From: Lunularia cruciata
Lineage: Eukaryota > Streptophyta > Marchantiopsida > Lunulariales > Lunulariaceae
DNA: 64,000 nt
Direction: 5' to 3'
NCBI GenBank assembly: GCA_948567375.1
Contig: OX419759.1
Span: 8,462,744 to 8,526,743 of the forward strand
Positions 23,666 to 33,234 of this stretch are shown in pieces. Position 1 is the first letter of the stretch, and every line of letters begins with the position of its first letter. Under the pieces are notes generated by a model. It saw only the letters and a list, made by a program, of their open reading frames with translations. It searched no databases and was not told the DNA's origin. Position numbers and translations under genes: made by a program.

Positions 23666-24341
23666 TGTGAGCCGGCCTGTCTCTCACTAAGGATGAACCT
23701 CTGATGGCTATTATGGTAGTGCACCATGGACTAAGAAGGCAAGGAACCCCAACTCCATCATACTCCTCCAAGGCTAACACTCCAAGACTCAAGACATTGC
23801 TCACTAGAGAACTCAAAGAGAGAGAGATAGTTGCAAATGAAAGGATGATGAGTACCTCCTCATCCCTTGTTTATATATTGTGAAATAGTTATGCACCAAA
23901 GTTACTATTACTGGAGTAACTCAAGTTACTAGGCTAAAAGTCAAGTAAAGTCAAAAAGTAGAAAGGAATATCCATTCACATGGGCATATTCCCCTAAGCA
24001 TGTGGTCTTATCTTGACCCAAGGATTCTTTCACATGGGCTATCCTTAGAATAAAGAAGAATCCAAAAAAAAGGCTTGCGGGCCCAAGAGTTCTCAACTCT
24101 TTCCTGAAAGCCAAACACCTAGGAATAATACCAAGACAACACACTAAAATCCAAAATAGTGGTGCTCATCTTTTCTAGTTCCTCTAAAGTAAGGTCCCCT
24201 CTATCTTAGCTATGACTAATTTCAGCTAACCATGACTAATATAGAACCATCATTTATCTCTATATAAATAATATGTCTTAAGTACTTGTAATACCAAGCT
24301 TAATATCACAATACCACACACATGCACAAATAGGTGTTACA
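23666..24341 (-). repeat. 3' LTR of element D
   Basis: The LTR reads TGTAAC...CTCACA on the minus strand. It matches 30,566-31,246 over its whole length with about two dozen differences and a 4-bp GA-repeat length change. A TATA-like TATATAAA lies at 23,870-23,877 on the minus strand. Confidence 0.93.
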
Positions 24342-24354
24342 TTTACCCCCAAAC
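24342..24354 (-). other. Polypurine tract of element D
   Basis: On the minus strand GTTTGGGGGTAAA abuts the 3' LTR. The run of five G is the likely primer core. Confidence 0.7.
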
Positions 24355-24389
24355 TAAGTTTTCACTTTGTCCTCAAAGTGAAGGTCTCT

Positions 24390-25448
24390 CTACCTTCTAT
24401 GGTATATCTTCAACTTATCATGGTTAATCAGATCAAAGTGTCTTCCTCCCAACTCCTTGAGATCATAGGTGTAATTGCCCCACACCTTCTCCACTATGAA
24501 AGGTCCAAAGTACTTAGACAAAAACTTCTTTTGCACTCTCTTGAATTGAATGGAATCAAACAACATTACCCAATCACCTTCTTTGAAAGGCTCCACTTTC
24601 TTCTTTCCTTGCCTCTTGTCATAGCTCTCCTTTTGTTTCCTTTGGGCTTGCTCTACTCAAACAATAGCAACTGCTCTTGCCTCTTCCAACTCCATGAGTT
24701 GTTCCTTCCTTGACTTCTCTACATCACCTCCTTGTGCTTTCTTCAATCTCCTATGAATGCTTTGGAAGGTAGGAAGATCAAAGTGAATAGGTAAGGTAGA
24801 CTCAATACCATATACCAATTGAAATGTAGAATACCCAATGGAAGTCTTCATGGTTGTCCTGTACTCCCACAAAACTGCATGAATCCTCTTGTCCCAATGA
24901 TGTTTAGCCCCCTCCATTTTTGCATCTTTGGCCAACATCATGCACAAGGTCTGATTGGTTCTCTCTGCCAAGCCATTGGAATTTGGCTTATAGGATGTAG
25001 TTACTCTATGTGTGATAGAGAAATGTTGTAGCATGGCTGTAGTAATGCTTCCTGTAAACTCTCCTCCTCTATTAGAAACCAACTCCAAAGGGCATCCACA
25101 TCTAGTGATAATGCATTCATAAAGAAATCTACCAACTTCATCTTCATTCTTGTCCCTCAATGGTCTAGCCTCAACCCACTTGGTAAGGTAATCAGTAACT
25201 ATCACAATGTTCCGATTGTTCCTCGGGGTTCTATTGAGAGGACCTACAAAATCAATTCTCCACTTCTCAAAAGGTCCTAGCAATGGAATTGATCTAAGTG
25301 GCGGAGTGGATGTAGACTTTCTAGCAAAAGCTTGACAAACATGACAAGTTTTGCAATAATCAAGACAATCCTTGAAATCACTCTCCAATGGTAACCTACA
25401 TCTAGAATCTTGAAAGCAGTCACCTTTCATGCAACGTGTCCTCCACAC
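24390..25448 (-). pseudogene. Integrase of element D with catalytic Asp-to-Asn change
   Basis: The zinc region (C-x2-C near 25,345) is followed by the core: WRIDFVGP with the first Asp, then VSNRGGEF where the second catalytic Asp is replaced by Asn (codon at 25,071-25,073), then LAERTN keeping the Glu. A stop near 24,657 splits off the C-terminal part (24,390-24,596), which has the GPF/Y-like KYFGPF segment. No chromodomain follows before the polypurine tract. An Asp-to-Asn change in this triad normally abolishes strand transfer, so this copy would be integrase-dead even without the stop. Confidence 0.85.
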
Positions 25449-25507
25449 ACTAAACCTTCATGAAACTCCTTTATGAGTGAGATAGACTCTTCCTTACCCA
25501 CTGCTCC

Positions 25508-27583
25508 TCAAAGTAGACCATCTGCTCCTTGGTGAAAAAGAATATCCTCCACCATTGTGTAAGGTCTAGATCTTGCTGCAAGGGCCTTCCTTTCCCTAGC
25601 ATGCATCCCTTCTGGATAGTTACCTCTTGTCACAAAATCCACAATCTCCTTGTACTCCATTGGAACCTCTTGAGTGACTGAGATTGTCATGAGCTCCTCA
25701 TCCGGGAAGGAATCATCCACTGGCTCATCTCCATCATGATCATAGGCCCTAGATAACAAATCAGTATTTGCATGTTTTTTTCCTGGCCTATCCTTAATGG
25801 TATAGTCATACTCAAACAAGAGTATTATCCACCTTGCTAATCTCCCTTCAACATTAGGCTTGTTGAAGATGTACTTCAAAGCCTTGTGATCCGTGACAAT
25901 GGTGGATTTCCCTCCAATCAAGTTGTGTCTAAAATTCTTGAGACCAAAGATCATTGCCAACCCTTCTCTCTCCATGACAGAGTAGTTCTTCTCTATTGAA
26001 ACCATCTGCCTACTAGCATAAGCTATTGGATGATGATGCCCATCTTGGTCTAGTTGACTAAGAGTGCATCCTATAGCTACATTAGAAGCATCAATGTAGA
26101 GGATGAAAGGCTTACTCCAATCAAGTTTAGCAAGAATTGGAGCTACAACAAGGGATTGCTTGAGCTCCTCAAAAGCCTTGAGAGCCTCCTTGTCTTCCAA
26201 AATCACCATGTAATCTACACCCTTCTTCATGTAGATGGTCAATGCATAAGCCTTGTTGGAAAATGAGAAGATGAACTTCCTATAGTACCCAACCATCCCC
26301 AAGAATGTCGTAACTTTGTCAAGCTAGAAGGGAATGGAAGGTCTGAGATTTTCCTCACCTTCTCAGGATCAACTACCATCCTTGGAGATGATATGCCCCA
26401 AAAGTAGACCTTCTTCACATCCAAAAATGCACTTCTCTAGGTTGAGTCATGCATTTGCCTCATCCAAGCATTGCAAGACCTTGATTAGGTGCTCAAAGTG
26501 CTCCTCCTTGCTCCTATAGACACAAAAGTCATCAATGAAGTCTCTCACAATTTTCCCAATGAAAGGTTAAAATACCTTGTTCATGAACCATTGGAATGTG
26601 GTGGGAGCATTGCAAAGCCCAAAAGGCATGACCTTGAAAGCTTAAGTTCCCCAAGGTGTGGTCAATGTGGTGAGTTGTTGATGCTCTGGTGCAATCTTGA
26701 TTTGGTTATATCCACTATAACCATCTCCAAAACTGTACCTCTCATGACTTGCAACCTCCTCCAAGATCTCATCAATGAATGGCAATGGGTAGAAGTCCTT
26801 CTTGGTAACAACATTGAGCTTCTTGTAATCCACACAGACCTGAAGCTTGCCATTCTTTTTCTTCAGAATGACAATTGGAGACACCCATTCTGAATTCTCC
26901 ACCTCAAAGATAAATCTAGCCTCCTTGAGCTTATCAATCTCCTCCTTCACAACCAAAGATATTGGTGGGCTAATGCAATGTTGTTTTTGGCAGATTGGTC
27001 TTGCATGTGACTCTACCTCTATCTTATGCTCCTCCAAGGTGACTTCCTTCAAAACCTTGTAACTAAAAGCAAACACATGGATGAACTTGCGGAAAATCTC
27101 CTCAAATCTCACCTTCTCCTTCTTGGTAACATTTGGACCATACTTGAGCGTAGATAACCTTCTCTCTACCTCCTCAAGTATCAAGGGTGATTTATCTGGG
27201 TCCTTCAAAACCTCTGGCTTAGGTGAAGAATCCATAGCACACAAATGATACACATCTGAATCAGATTCAGATTCATCCTCCTCCGTGGAAGTCTCCTCTT
27301 CCATGCTTGTGTCCACACCTGAAGCTCCTTCTTTAGAATCTGATTCCCAATAATCAGAAGATGGTGTATCTGAATGTGAAGTGTTGGTGGTGTTAGTCAT
27401 AGGAACTGTGACTCTATGGTTTGATGGCCCAATCCTCAAGTACCCTTTGTGCCATCGATCAGTTGTGCTTGCTGCTCTCAACCATGGCCTCCCAAGAAGT
27501 AAGTCATAGCTTGAATCCTTCAAGATTTGGAAAGTCATGAGATTTTGAACTCCCATAACTGAAACTACCACTTTATCCATCAC
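25508..27583 (-). pseudogene. pol: Reverse transcriptase and RNase H of element D
   Basis: RT blocks run from about 27,050 down to 26,300, with YKKLN, GYNQIKIAP, FGLCNAP and the catalytic FIDD at 26,528-26,539. RNase H (26,150-25,750) has the LYIDAS block and TDHKAL. Stops or frame changes near 26,642, 26,550 and 26,310 split it into several pieces. The RNase H to linker part (25,508-26,302) is open for 264 codons. An acidic Glu/Asp/Ser-rich linker (about 27,220-27,400) separates protease from RT. Confidence 0.85.
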
Positions 27584-27800
27584 CCCTACTGGTCAAACTT
27601 GTTGCTTGTTTGCCATGCTCACCACAAATGTTGAAGGTCTTGAGGGTATCATACCCAACTTCTTCATCTACCTTTTTGACATGGCATTTATTGCTGATCC
27701 TCTATCAACCAATGCATCCTTGATGTTGTGACCATTCATTCTCACATCAATCTTGAAGGTATATTCACAAGCCTCTCATGGTGCTGGTTTGGCATCCACC
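27584..27800 (-). pseudogene. Aspartic protease region of element D
   Basis: On the minus strand an ALVDRGSAIN block at about 27,685-27,715 marks the active site. Arg stands between Asp and Gly where Ser or Thr is usual. Downstream VVSMAN and, in the next open segment, LLLGRPWL match the flap and C-terminal blocks of retroelement proteases. Stops near 27,670 and 27,593 interrupt the frame. Confidence 0.7.
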
Positions 27801-28321
27801 ACCCCCATTGATACTAGAGCTTTTACCTTCTTCTTCCTCTTGCTCCTTGTAGAACTCAAACCACCTCTAAGCTCCTTTCTTAAGGTAGGGTTCAAAGCAA
27901 TCAACTGGCCCACTGTGATGTTAGCCTTGTGACTACCAACACCCTCCAACACATTGTAGTTCCATTGTTGCTTTGAAATCAAGAAATCCTCCATCCCCAA
28001 CTTCTACCTTGGAGTCTTTGTTGTCAATGGTGTTGAGGTGCAAGTTCTCTTAGTAGACATAAGAGTATCCTTGCTTGGAGTAAATCCTTGAGAAGAGTGA
28101 ACATCCACTCCAAAACGAGCTCTCTTCTTCTCTTGTGCCAAAAGCTCCAAATTAAGACCCTTGGAGTTTGAGCACTCTCTCTTCTCATAATTGCTCTCAA
28201 CCACATCTATGGATGCTATCCCCTTATCTTTGTTTGGATTAGGAGCCACTTGGGTTTCACTACCTCCCTCTTTCCCTCTATTGGCTCCCTCATAACCCCT
28301 TCCTCCATGGTAAGTGGAATT

Positions 28322-28370
28322 TGGGCAATTCCTTTAGATATGGCCTCTTCTTCCACAACCAAAACAATTT
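28322..28370 (-). other. CCHC zinc knuckle of element D Gag
   Basis: Minus-strand codons give C-F-G-C-G-R-R-G-H, and after an in-frame stop the sequence continues to N-C-P. This reconstructs a CX2CX4HX4C knuckle just after the Gag core and before the protease. Confidence 0.8.
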
Positions 28371-28427
28371 CTATCATTGAAATTGTTGGCTGGTTGGCTT
28401 CCTCTATATGGATAGTTTCCATAACTC

Positions 28428-29063
28428 CTAGGCCCTCTCCCTACATTCTGATCCACCTCTCTCTTCTCCCATAGTTGCATCACATTGATCTTGAGATCCA
28501 TAAGTTGTTTTGTGATGGGTTTGATGTGGATCCTTTGGTGGAGGTGCAAGAACTGGAGCAACTTCTACTTGTGGTGCAACCCTTGCCACCAAAGTATCAG
28601 AAGTTCCACCATACTTGTAACCTTGAGGAGGATGCACAACAACCTTCACCAAATCACTCTCATCCCCTTCCAAACTCTCCTCCATACGAATTGCAATCTT
28701 GATAGCTTCAACCTTGGAAGAAGGTTTCTCATATCTCACCTTGCTTCTTATTTGTGGTCTCAATCCTCCCACAAAATTATTGGTGAGCATGGCCCCTATG
28801 CCAATCATAATAGTTTCCACATCATCCCAACCCTTCCTCAACACTATGCAAAATTTGGACTGTAACTTTTCTACTCTTTCCACATAGACTCTCACTTTCT
28901 CTCCATCTCCTTGTTTGAGAAAGATAACCTCACTCATCAATCTCTCATAACTCTCATCTGGGAGAAAGTTCTCAATGAGTGCTGAAGTCAAACTCTTCTT
29001 TCCCATCTCTCCTCTCTCTCTTTTGGTATTCTCACTCATACCATGTAAGTGCTGATGCAGCAC
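28428..29063 (-). pseudogene. gag: gag core of element D
   Basis: A 211-codon open stretch contains the typical Gag pattern. An ALIENFLPDESYERL block is followed by FLKQGDGEKVRVYVERVEKL, then a GLRPQIRSKVRYEKP block and the helix before the knuckle. The open frame begins inside a perfect 19-bp hairpin (29,036-29,076), so the apparent ATG is not a reliable start. Upstream Gag sequence continues in other frames to about 29,300. Confidence 0.8.
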
Positions 29064-29076
29064 TTACATGGTATGA
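29036..29076. repeat. Perfect hairpin with 19-bp arms inside gag of D
   Basis: Left arm 29,036-29,054 and right arm 29,058-29,076 are exact reverse complements with a 3-nt ATG spacer. It lies where the gag frame begins to be open and is not a known part of gag. Confidence 0.9.
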
Positions 29077-29299
29077 TCCTCCAAGAAATTACCTCCAAGA
29101 AATCTGGTAATAATGAGGCCCACTCATTCTTCCTCCTCTCATTGTTTCCTATGCAAGCTCTTGAAGTCTCTCACAAAGACCTCCACATCTTCTCCATCCT
29201 TGCCAAAGAAAACCGGAAGTTTCTCCATCTTAACCTCTCACTATCTTTCTTTCTCTCAAATTTTTTTCTCTTTTCTTTTCTCTCACTCTATAACTAATA

Positions 29300-30540
29300 G
29301 AGTATGCACATGACTAACACCATTTGAAATTAATCCACTCTAGGGAATACAAAAGGCTTAGGTTGCTCCAAGATTTCTATAGCAACATCAAATCCTAGAG
29401 TGCATATTAACCAAACCCTCATAGTTTATCCATAAGTTGAAAGATTATCTCCATCATTAATCTTGACAACTAGCTGATGAAGGTGGTAGTATTTATGTAG
29501 CTATACTAAGACTCTCTCTAAGATCCTTCACCAAAGTCTCTAGAAGTGCTTTTACTCCACTACACTCATGTCTTTTGGAAGTCCTTCCACTCACAAACCT
29601 CATACAACTCCTTGGTCTTAGATCTTCTCCCTCCTAATCTTGGTGAAGAAGGTACAACATGCAAACCCAAGTCAAGTAAGCCTCTCCTTTCCCTCAATCT
29701 CTTGCTCTCAAAGGTCAATGGACATGAACTTGCCTTATGTCCCTTCTCTCCACATAGAAAGCACTTAGACTCACTCTTTCCTCCAAGTGGTGTACGTTTT
29801 TGGATCCTCTCAACCCCTTCCTCACAATTTCACTCAAATTTGTCAACTTGTATGTGACAGTCCTCTGAAATTTTTCCCACTTGATCACAACTTTAGGGCG
29901 TCACTCCTTTCATCAAGCCATTTGACCTAGACACTTTTCTATTCAGCACACATATTTTAGATTTGGTCTGAAAACCACCCCCTCACTTCAAAAACTCATT
30001 ACTCCTTGCTTAAGAATGATCTCTCTCTAATTTTGTGTCATCAGGTAGGATATAAAATACTGAATTTTCTTGGAAAGTTTTAGAACAATCCACTAAATTG
30101 AAGAAATGGCAGACTCTGTAAAATTTTCCAGAGAGCATGTAGTTGCATGAGCACTTTACCCTATCAACTTTCAAAAATTCAAGCCCAATGCACATAATAA
30201 GTCTCAAAATAATTCCAAGTGTGCTAACTAAAGGACAATGCAAGCTATCATGTGTAGAAATTTCAAGTTCAGATCTCAAACTTGAGATTTTGCCCAAAAT
30301 CACCTTAATCCCCAAAATTTGCAATCCACCTCACACAATCTCTCCAAATCCTCTCATGTGTATAAGATGTAACAAATCACCTCAAAGACATCATAATGAA
30401 CTATAGGGTATACAAATAGATCTTGGTTCTCTAACATAAGTTTAGCCCTCTCCTCTCCTAATGTTCTCTCTAATTGAGCTCTCATAGTCTCATTCTACCT
30501 AATGTAGAATTGAACATGGAACATTATCTTGCCTTCTAGA
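29300..30540 (-). other. Leader of element D with an extra CCHC knuckle
   Basis: About 1.2 kb lies between the 5' LTR and the recognisable gag. Most is without domains. At 29,722-29,763 the minus strand encodes a complete CX2CX4HX4C knuckle (C-F-L-C ... H ... C), preceded by a Lys/Ser-rich linker. It sits upstream of the normal Gag core, so it is either a second Gag remnant, a rearranged piece or a captured sequence. Confidence 0.6.
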
Positions 30541-30561
30541 GATGTCCTGGCAACAGAACCA
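30541..30561 (-). other. Candidate primer-binding site of element D
   Basis: On the minus strand, a few bases after the 5' LTR, the sequence begins TGGTTCTGTTGCCAGG. It starts with TGG and resembles in spacing the elongator-tRNA primer sites used by Athila/Tat-type elements. It is not the tRNA-Met site. The exact tRNA could not be assigned. Confidence 0.5.
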
Positions 30562-30565
30562 AAAA

Positions 30566-31246
30566 TATGAGCCAGCCTGTCTCTCACTAAGGATGAACCT
30601 CTGATGGCTATTACGGTAGTGCACCATGGACTAAGAAGGCAAGGAACCCCAACTCCATCATACTCCTCCAAGGCTAACACTCCAAGACTCAAGACATTGC
30701 TCACTAGAGAACTCAAAGAGAGAGAGAGAGATAGTTGCAAATGAAAGGATGATGAGTACCTCCTCATCTCTTGTTTATATATTGTGAAATAGTTACGCAC
30801 CAAAGTTACTATTACTGGAGTAACTCAAGTTACTAGGCTAAAAGTCAAGTAAAGTCAAAAAGTATAAAAAAATATCCATTCACATGGGCATATTCCCCTA
30901 AGCATGTGGTCTTATCTTGACCCAAGGATTCTTTCACATGGGCTATCCTTGGACTAAAGAAGAATAAAAAAAAAAAGGCTTGCGGGCCAAAGAGTTCTCA
31001 ACTCTTTCTTGAAAGCCAAACACCTAAGAATAATACCAAGTCAACACACTAGAATCCAAAATAGTGGTGCTCATCTTTTCTAGTTCCCCTAAAGTAAGGT
31101 CCCCTCTATCTTAGCTATGACTAATTTCAGCTAACCATGACTAATATATAACCATCCTTTATCTCTATATAAATAATATCTCTTAAGTACTTGTAATACC
31201 AAGCTAAATATCACAATACCACACACATGCACAAATGGGTGTTACA
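30566..31246 (-). repeat. 5' LTR of element D
   Basis: Full-length match to 23,666-24,341. A TATATAAA-type box lies at 30,774-30,781 on the minus strand. A solo copy of the same LTR lies in element B (34,149-34,838). Confidence 0.93.
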
Positions 31247-32231
31247 GTACCCAACTCGGCTACAATTATAACAATGTTGTTGTTTTTCTTGAGCCCTTTC
31301 TCCTCATGAAACTCCATCTCTCCTTTCTTCAACCCATCCTCATTCTATTTGGAATGGTTGTGCTCCTTAGTCTCCTTAGTTGTGCTCCTTAGTCTCCTTA
31401 GTTTTCCAATTTCATAGAACTGGTCCAACAAAGTGCGGTGTTTCAACCCAATAGTCTTGTGTCAAAACTACCCCTTCATCTCCTCCACGTGCTTTGGCTT
31501 TTCTTTGAGCACATGCAATGGCTTCAAAAATGGTGCAAGGATTTTGTACAATTATCTCTTGGCAAATTTGCTCTTTTAACTCCCTTTTGAACTTTTCAAG
31601 AGCTTTTTCTAGGTTGATATCAATTATTGCAACTCGTAGATCAAGCAATGCCTCCATGTATTCTTGTATGTTGCTCTTTTGCCTCAACTCGTATAGTCGG
31701 GCTCAAACCATATACACAAAATTTAACAATTGGAAGTTCCTCAATCCTTATTGCATATCATCCAAGTGATCTCTCTTCCTTCCACCAACATTGATTGTTC
31801 CTCAGCATCATACCCTGTGAGGGATTTATTGGTCAACTACCTACATGAAAACATGCGTGGAGAATGATTGGTAATCTAGATTATGAATAACTAAAAGTAT
31901 CAGTTCATTCTTGAAATTCAATTTTCCTTTATTCTCATGTACAATTATCACTTGTTAGGCTTGGTGTTGCATTTCTACTTCATTTTCAATAATAATATGA
32001 CTCCATTGTTGATTGGGATCTATGTCATCGGCATGAGTGACACTTTAGGTACTTTGGCATTATTACTAAATTTAGGGATGATTCCACTTCTTGCATTACA
32101 TGATTGTTCTTAAAGGTATGTACTTGAATTTGTAATGCCTCTATTGTCATCTTGACCTCTTGAAACTTGTTCAACATCCCATACATTCCTTGTGTCAAAT
32201 TTGCTATTATAGTTCCATGATTCATACACAT
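31247..32231 (-). pseudogene. gag: gag of element C, cut by D in its zinc knuckle
   Basis: On the minus strand, 32,231 to about 32,025 is an N-terminal helical stretch. 31,412-31,730 is a Gag core with the ELKEQICQEIIVQNP block, and 31,247-31,290 gives the first half of a knuckle (C-Y-N-C-S-R-V-G-Y). The second half (I-A-I-N-C) continues at 23,665 on the other side of D. The metal-binding His is now Tyr. No LTR or primer site for C was found beyond 32,231. Confidence 0.75.
31358..31401. repeat. 22-bp perfect tandem duplication
   Basis: The unit beginning TTGTGCTCCTTAG occurs twice head to tail within the decayed gag of C. Confidence 0.85.
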
Positions 32232-32811
32232 GGCAGATGCTCAATTGATACTTTTAACTTTAATAGAGAGTTAATATGATCACTCAAGAGGGGGAACAAA
32301 CTATTACGACTACCATTGGGACCTAAGAGGCTATCACTCATTAATAATATTCATCACCAAATTTATGGACTACAAAATCCCTAACCATCACTTTTGATAT
32401 AACTACTTAATGGATTTCTACTTGAATGTTGAAAGGGAAGGGACTTGGAATATTTACATACATTGCATCATAACAAAATATAAATTTTCAAATCCCACTC
32501 TCTATAGTATATCCATTGGTAGAATCACAAGGTTTGGCAAATTCATTACTACATCCATGAACTCCGTTCTAAAATGGTAAATGAGATATATTCTCACTTT
32601 CTCATGTTGGATGTATATAATCTTAATGTGGAGTAGATCCAAGAAAGGAAAGTGAGGTTTAGGAAAGCCCACCAAGAGAATCCATTCCATCCTCTCTCTC
32701 AATCTATTGATTGGACTACTTTTCTCCTCTCAAAATTACTCACTCTTAGTAGTAGCCCATGTTCTTCCAAGAGGGATGATCCACTCAGTTGGATTAAAAC
32801 ACATGATCTAA

Positions 32812-32874
32812 TACCAAATATTCCAAGGATAAGAGAAAACCCAAAGAGAAACATAAGGAACCTCAAGGTACTCC
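32812..32874 (+). repeat. Left part of an E-type repeat, split by element B
   Basis: The sequence CCAAGGATAAGAGAAAACC and what follows matches the start of the E-type LTRs at 41,328 and 54,712. The match continues after element B at 38,911, so B inserted into an existing E copy. The outer boundary is diffuse. Confidence 0.65.
32870..32874. repeat. Target-site duplication of element B, left (ACTCC)
   Basis: ACTCC directly precedes the low-coordinate LTR and recurs at 38,906-38,910. Confidence 0.9.
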
Positions 32875-33234
32875 TATAAAAGATAGACCAAGGAGAGAAA
32901 TAGGAGAATAGAAACTCACATTAGGACACTTGAATAAGGGAAAATTCCAAATACCTAGCATGAGCTTTGGCTTTGGTATTTATAAGTAGCATACAAGGCC
33001 CTTGAGAAGCTTCTCAAGAAGCTTCATTGACCCGCTTTCTTAGAATGCAAGCCAAGTTAACTAGGAAGCTTCTCAAGAAACTTCCAGAAGATACTTGCTT
33101 GGAGTGCAAGATAAGCTAGTCGGGAAGCTTCCCAAGAAGCTTCCTAGATGTTTCTGGAATATTTTAGGCTAATTTGGCTTATTCTCTACTTTGTTAACCT
33201 TACTAATTACGTTGTTAAACTCCATATTGTTACA
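32875..33234 (-). repeat. 3' LTR of element B
   Basis: 360 bp, shortened by internal deletions in the GAAGCTTC-rich part. Its outer end has TA instead of TG. The TATA box and part of the heat-shock-like array remain. Confidence 0.9.

Larger units (their letters stand above)
23666..31246 (-). mobile_element. Element D: Ty3/gypsy LTR retrotransposon without chromodomain, nested in C
   Basis: 7,581 bp, minus strand, with LTRs of about 676 and 681 bp ending TG...CA that differ by about 3.5% by eye. Inside, in minus-strand order: a long leader, gag, CCHC knuckle, protease, RT, RNase H, integrase. RT and RNase H wording (FIDD catalytic box, FGLCNAPTTF, IAYASR) and the lack of a chromodomain suggest the Athila/Tat side of plant gypsy elements. 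The flanks join into one zinc knuckle of element C, with a partly mutated duplication ((G)GTAC on the right, (A)ATAC on the left, minus-strand sense). The coding region has scattered stops, so the copy is dead. Confidence 0.92.
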
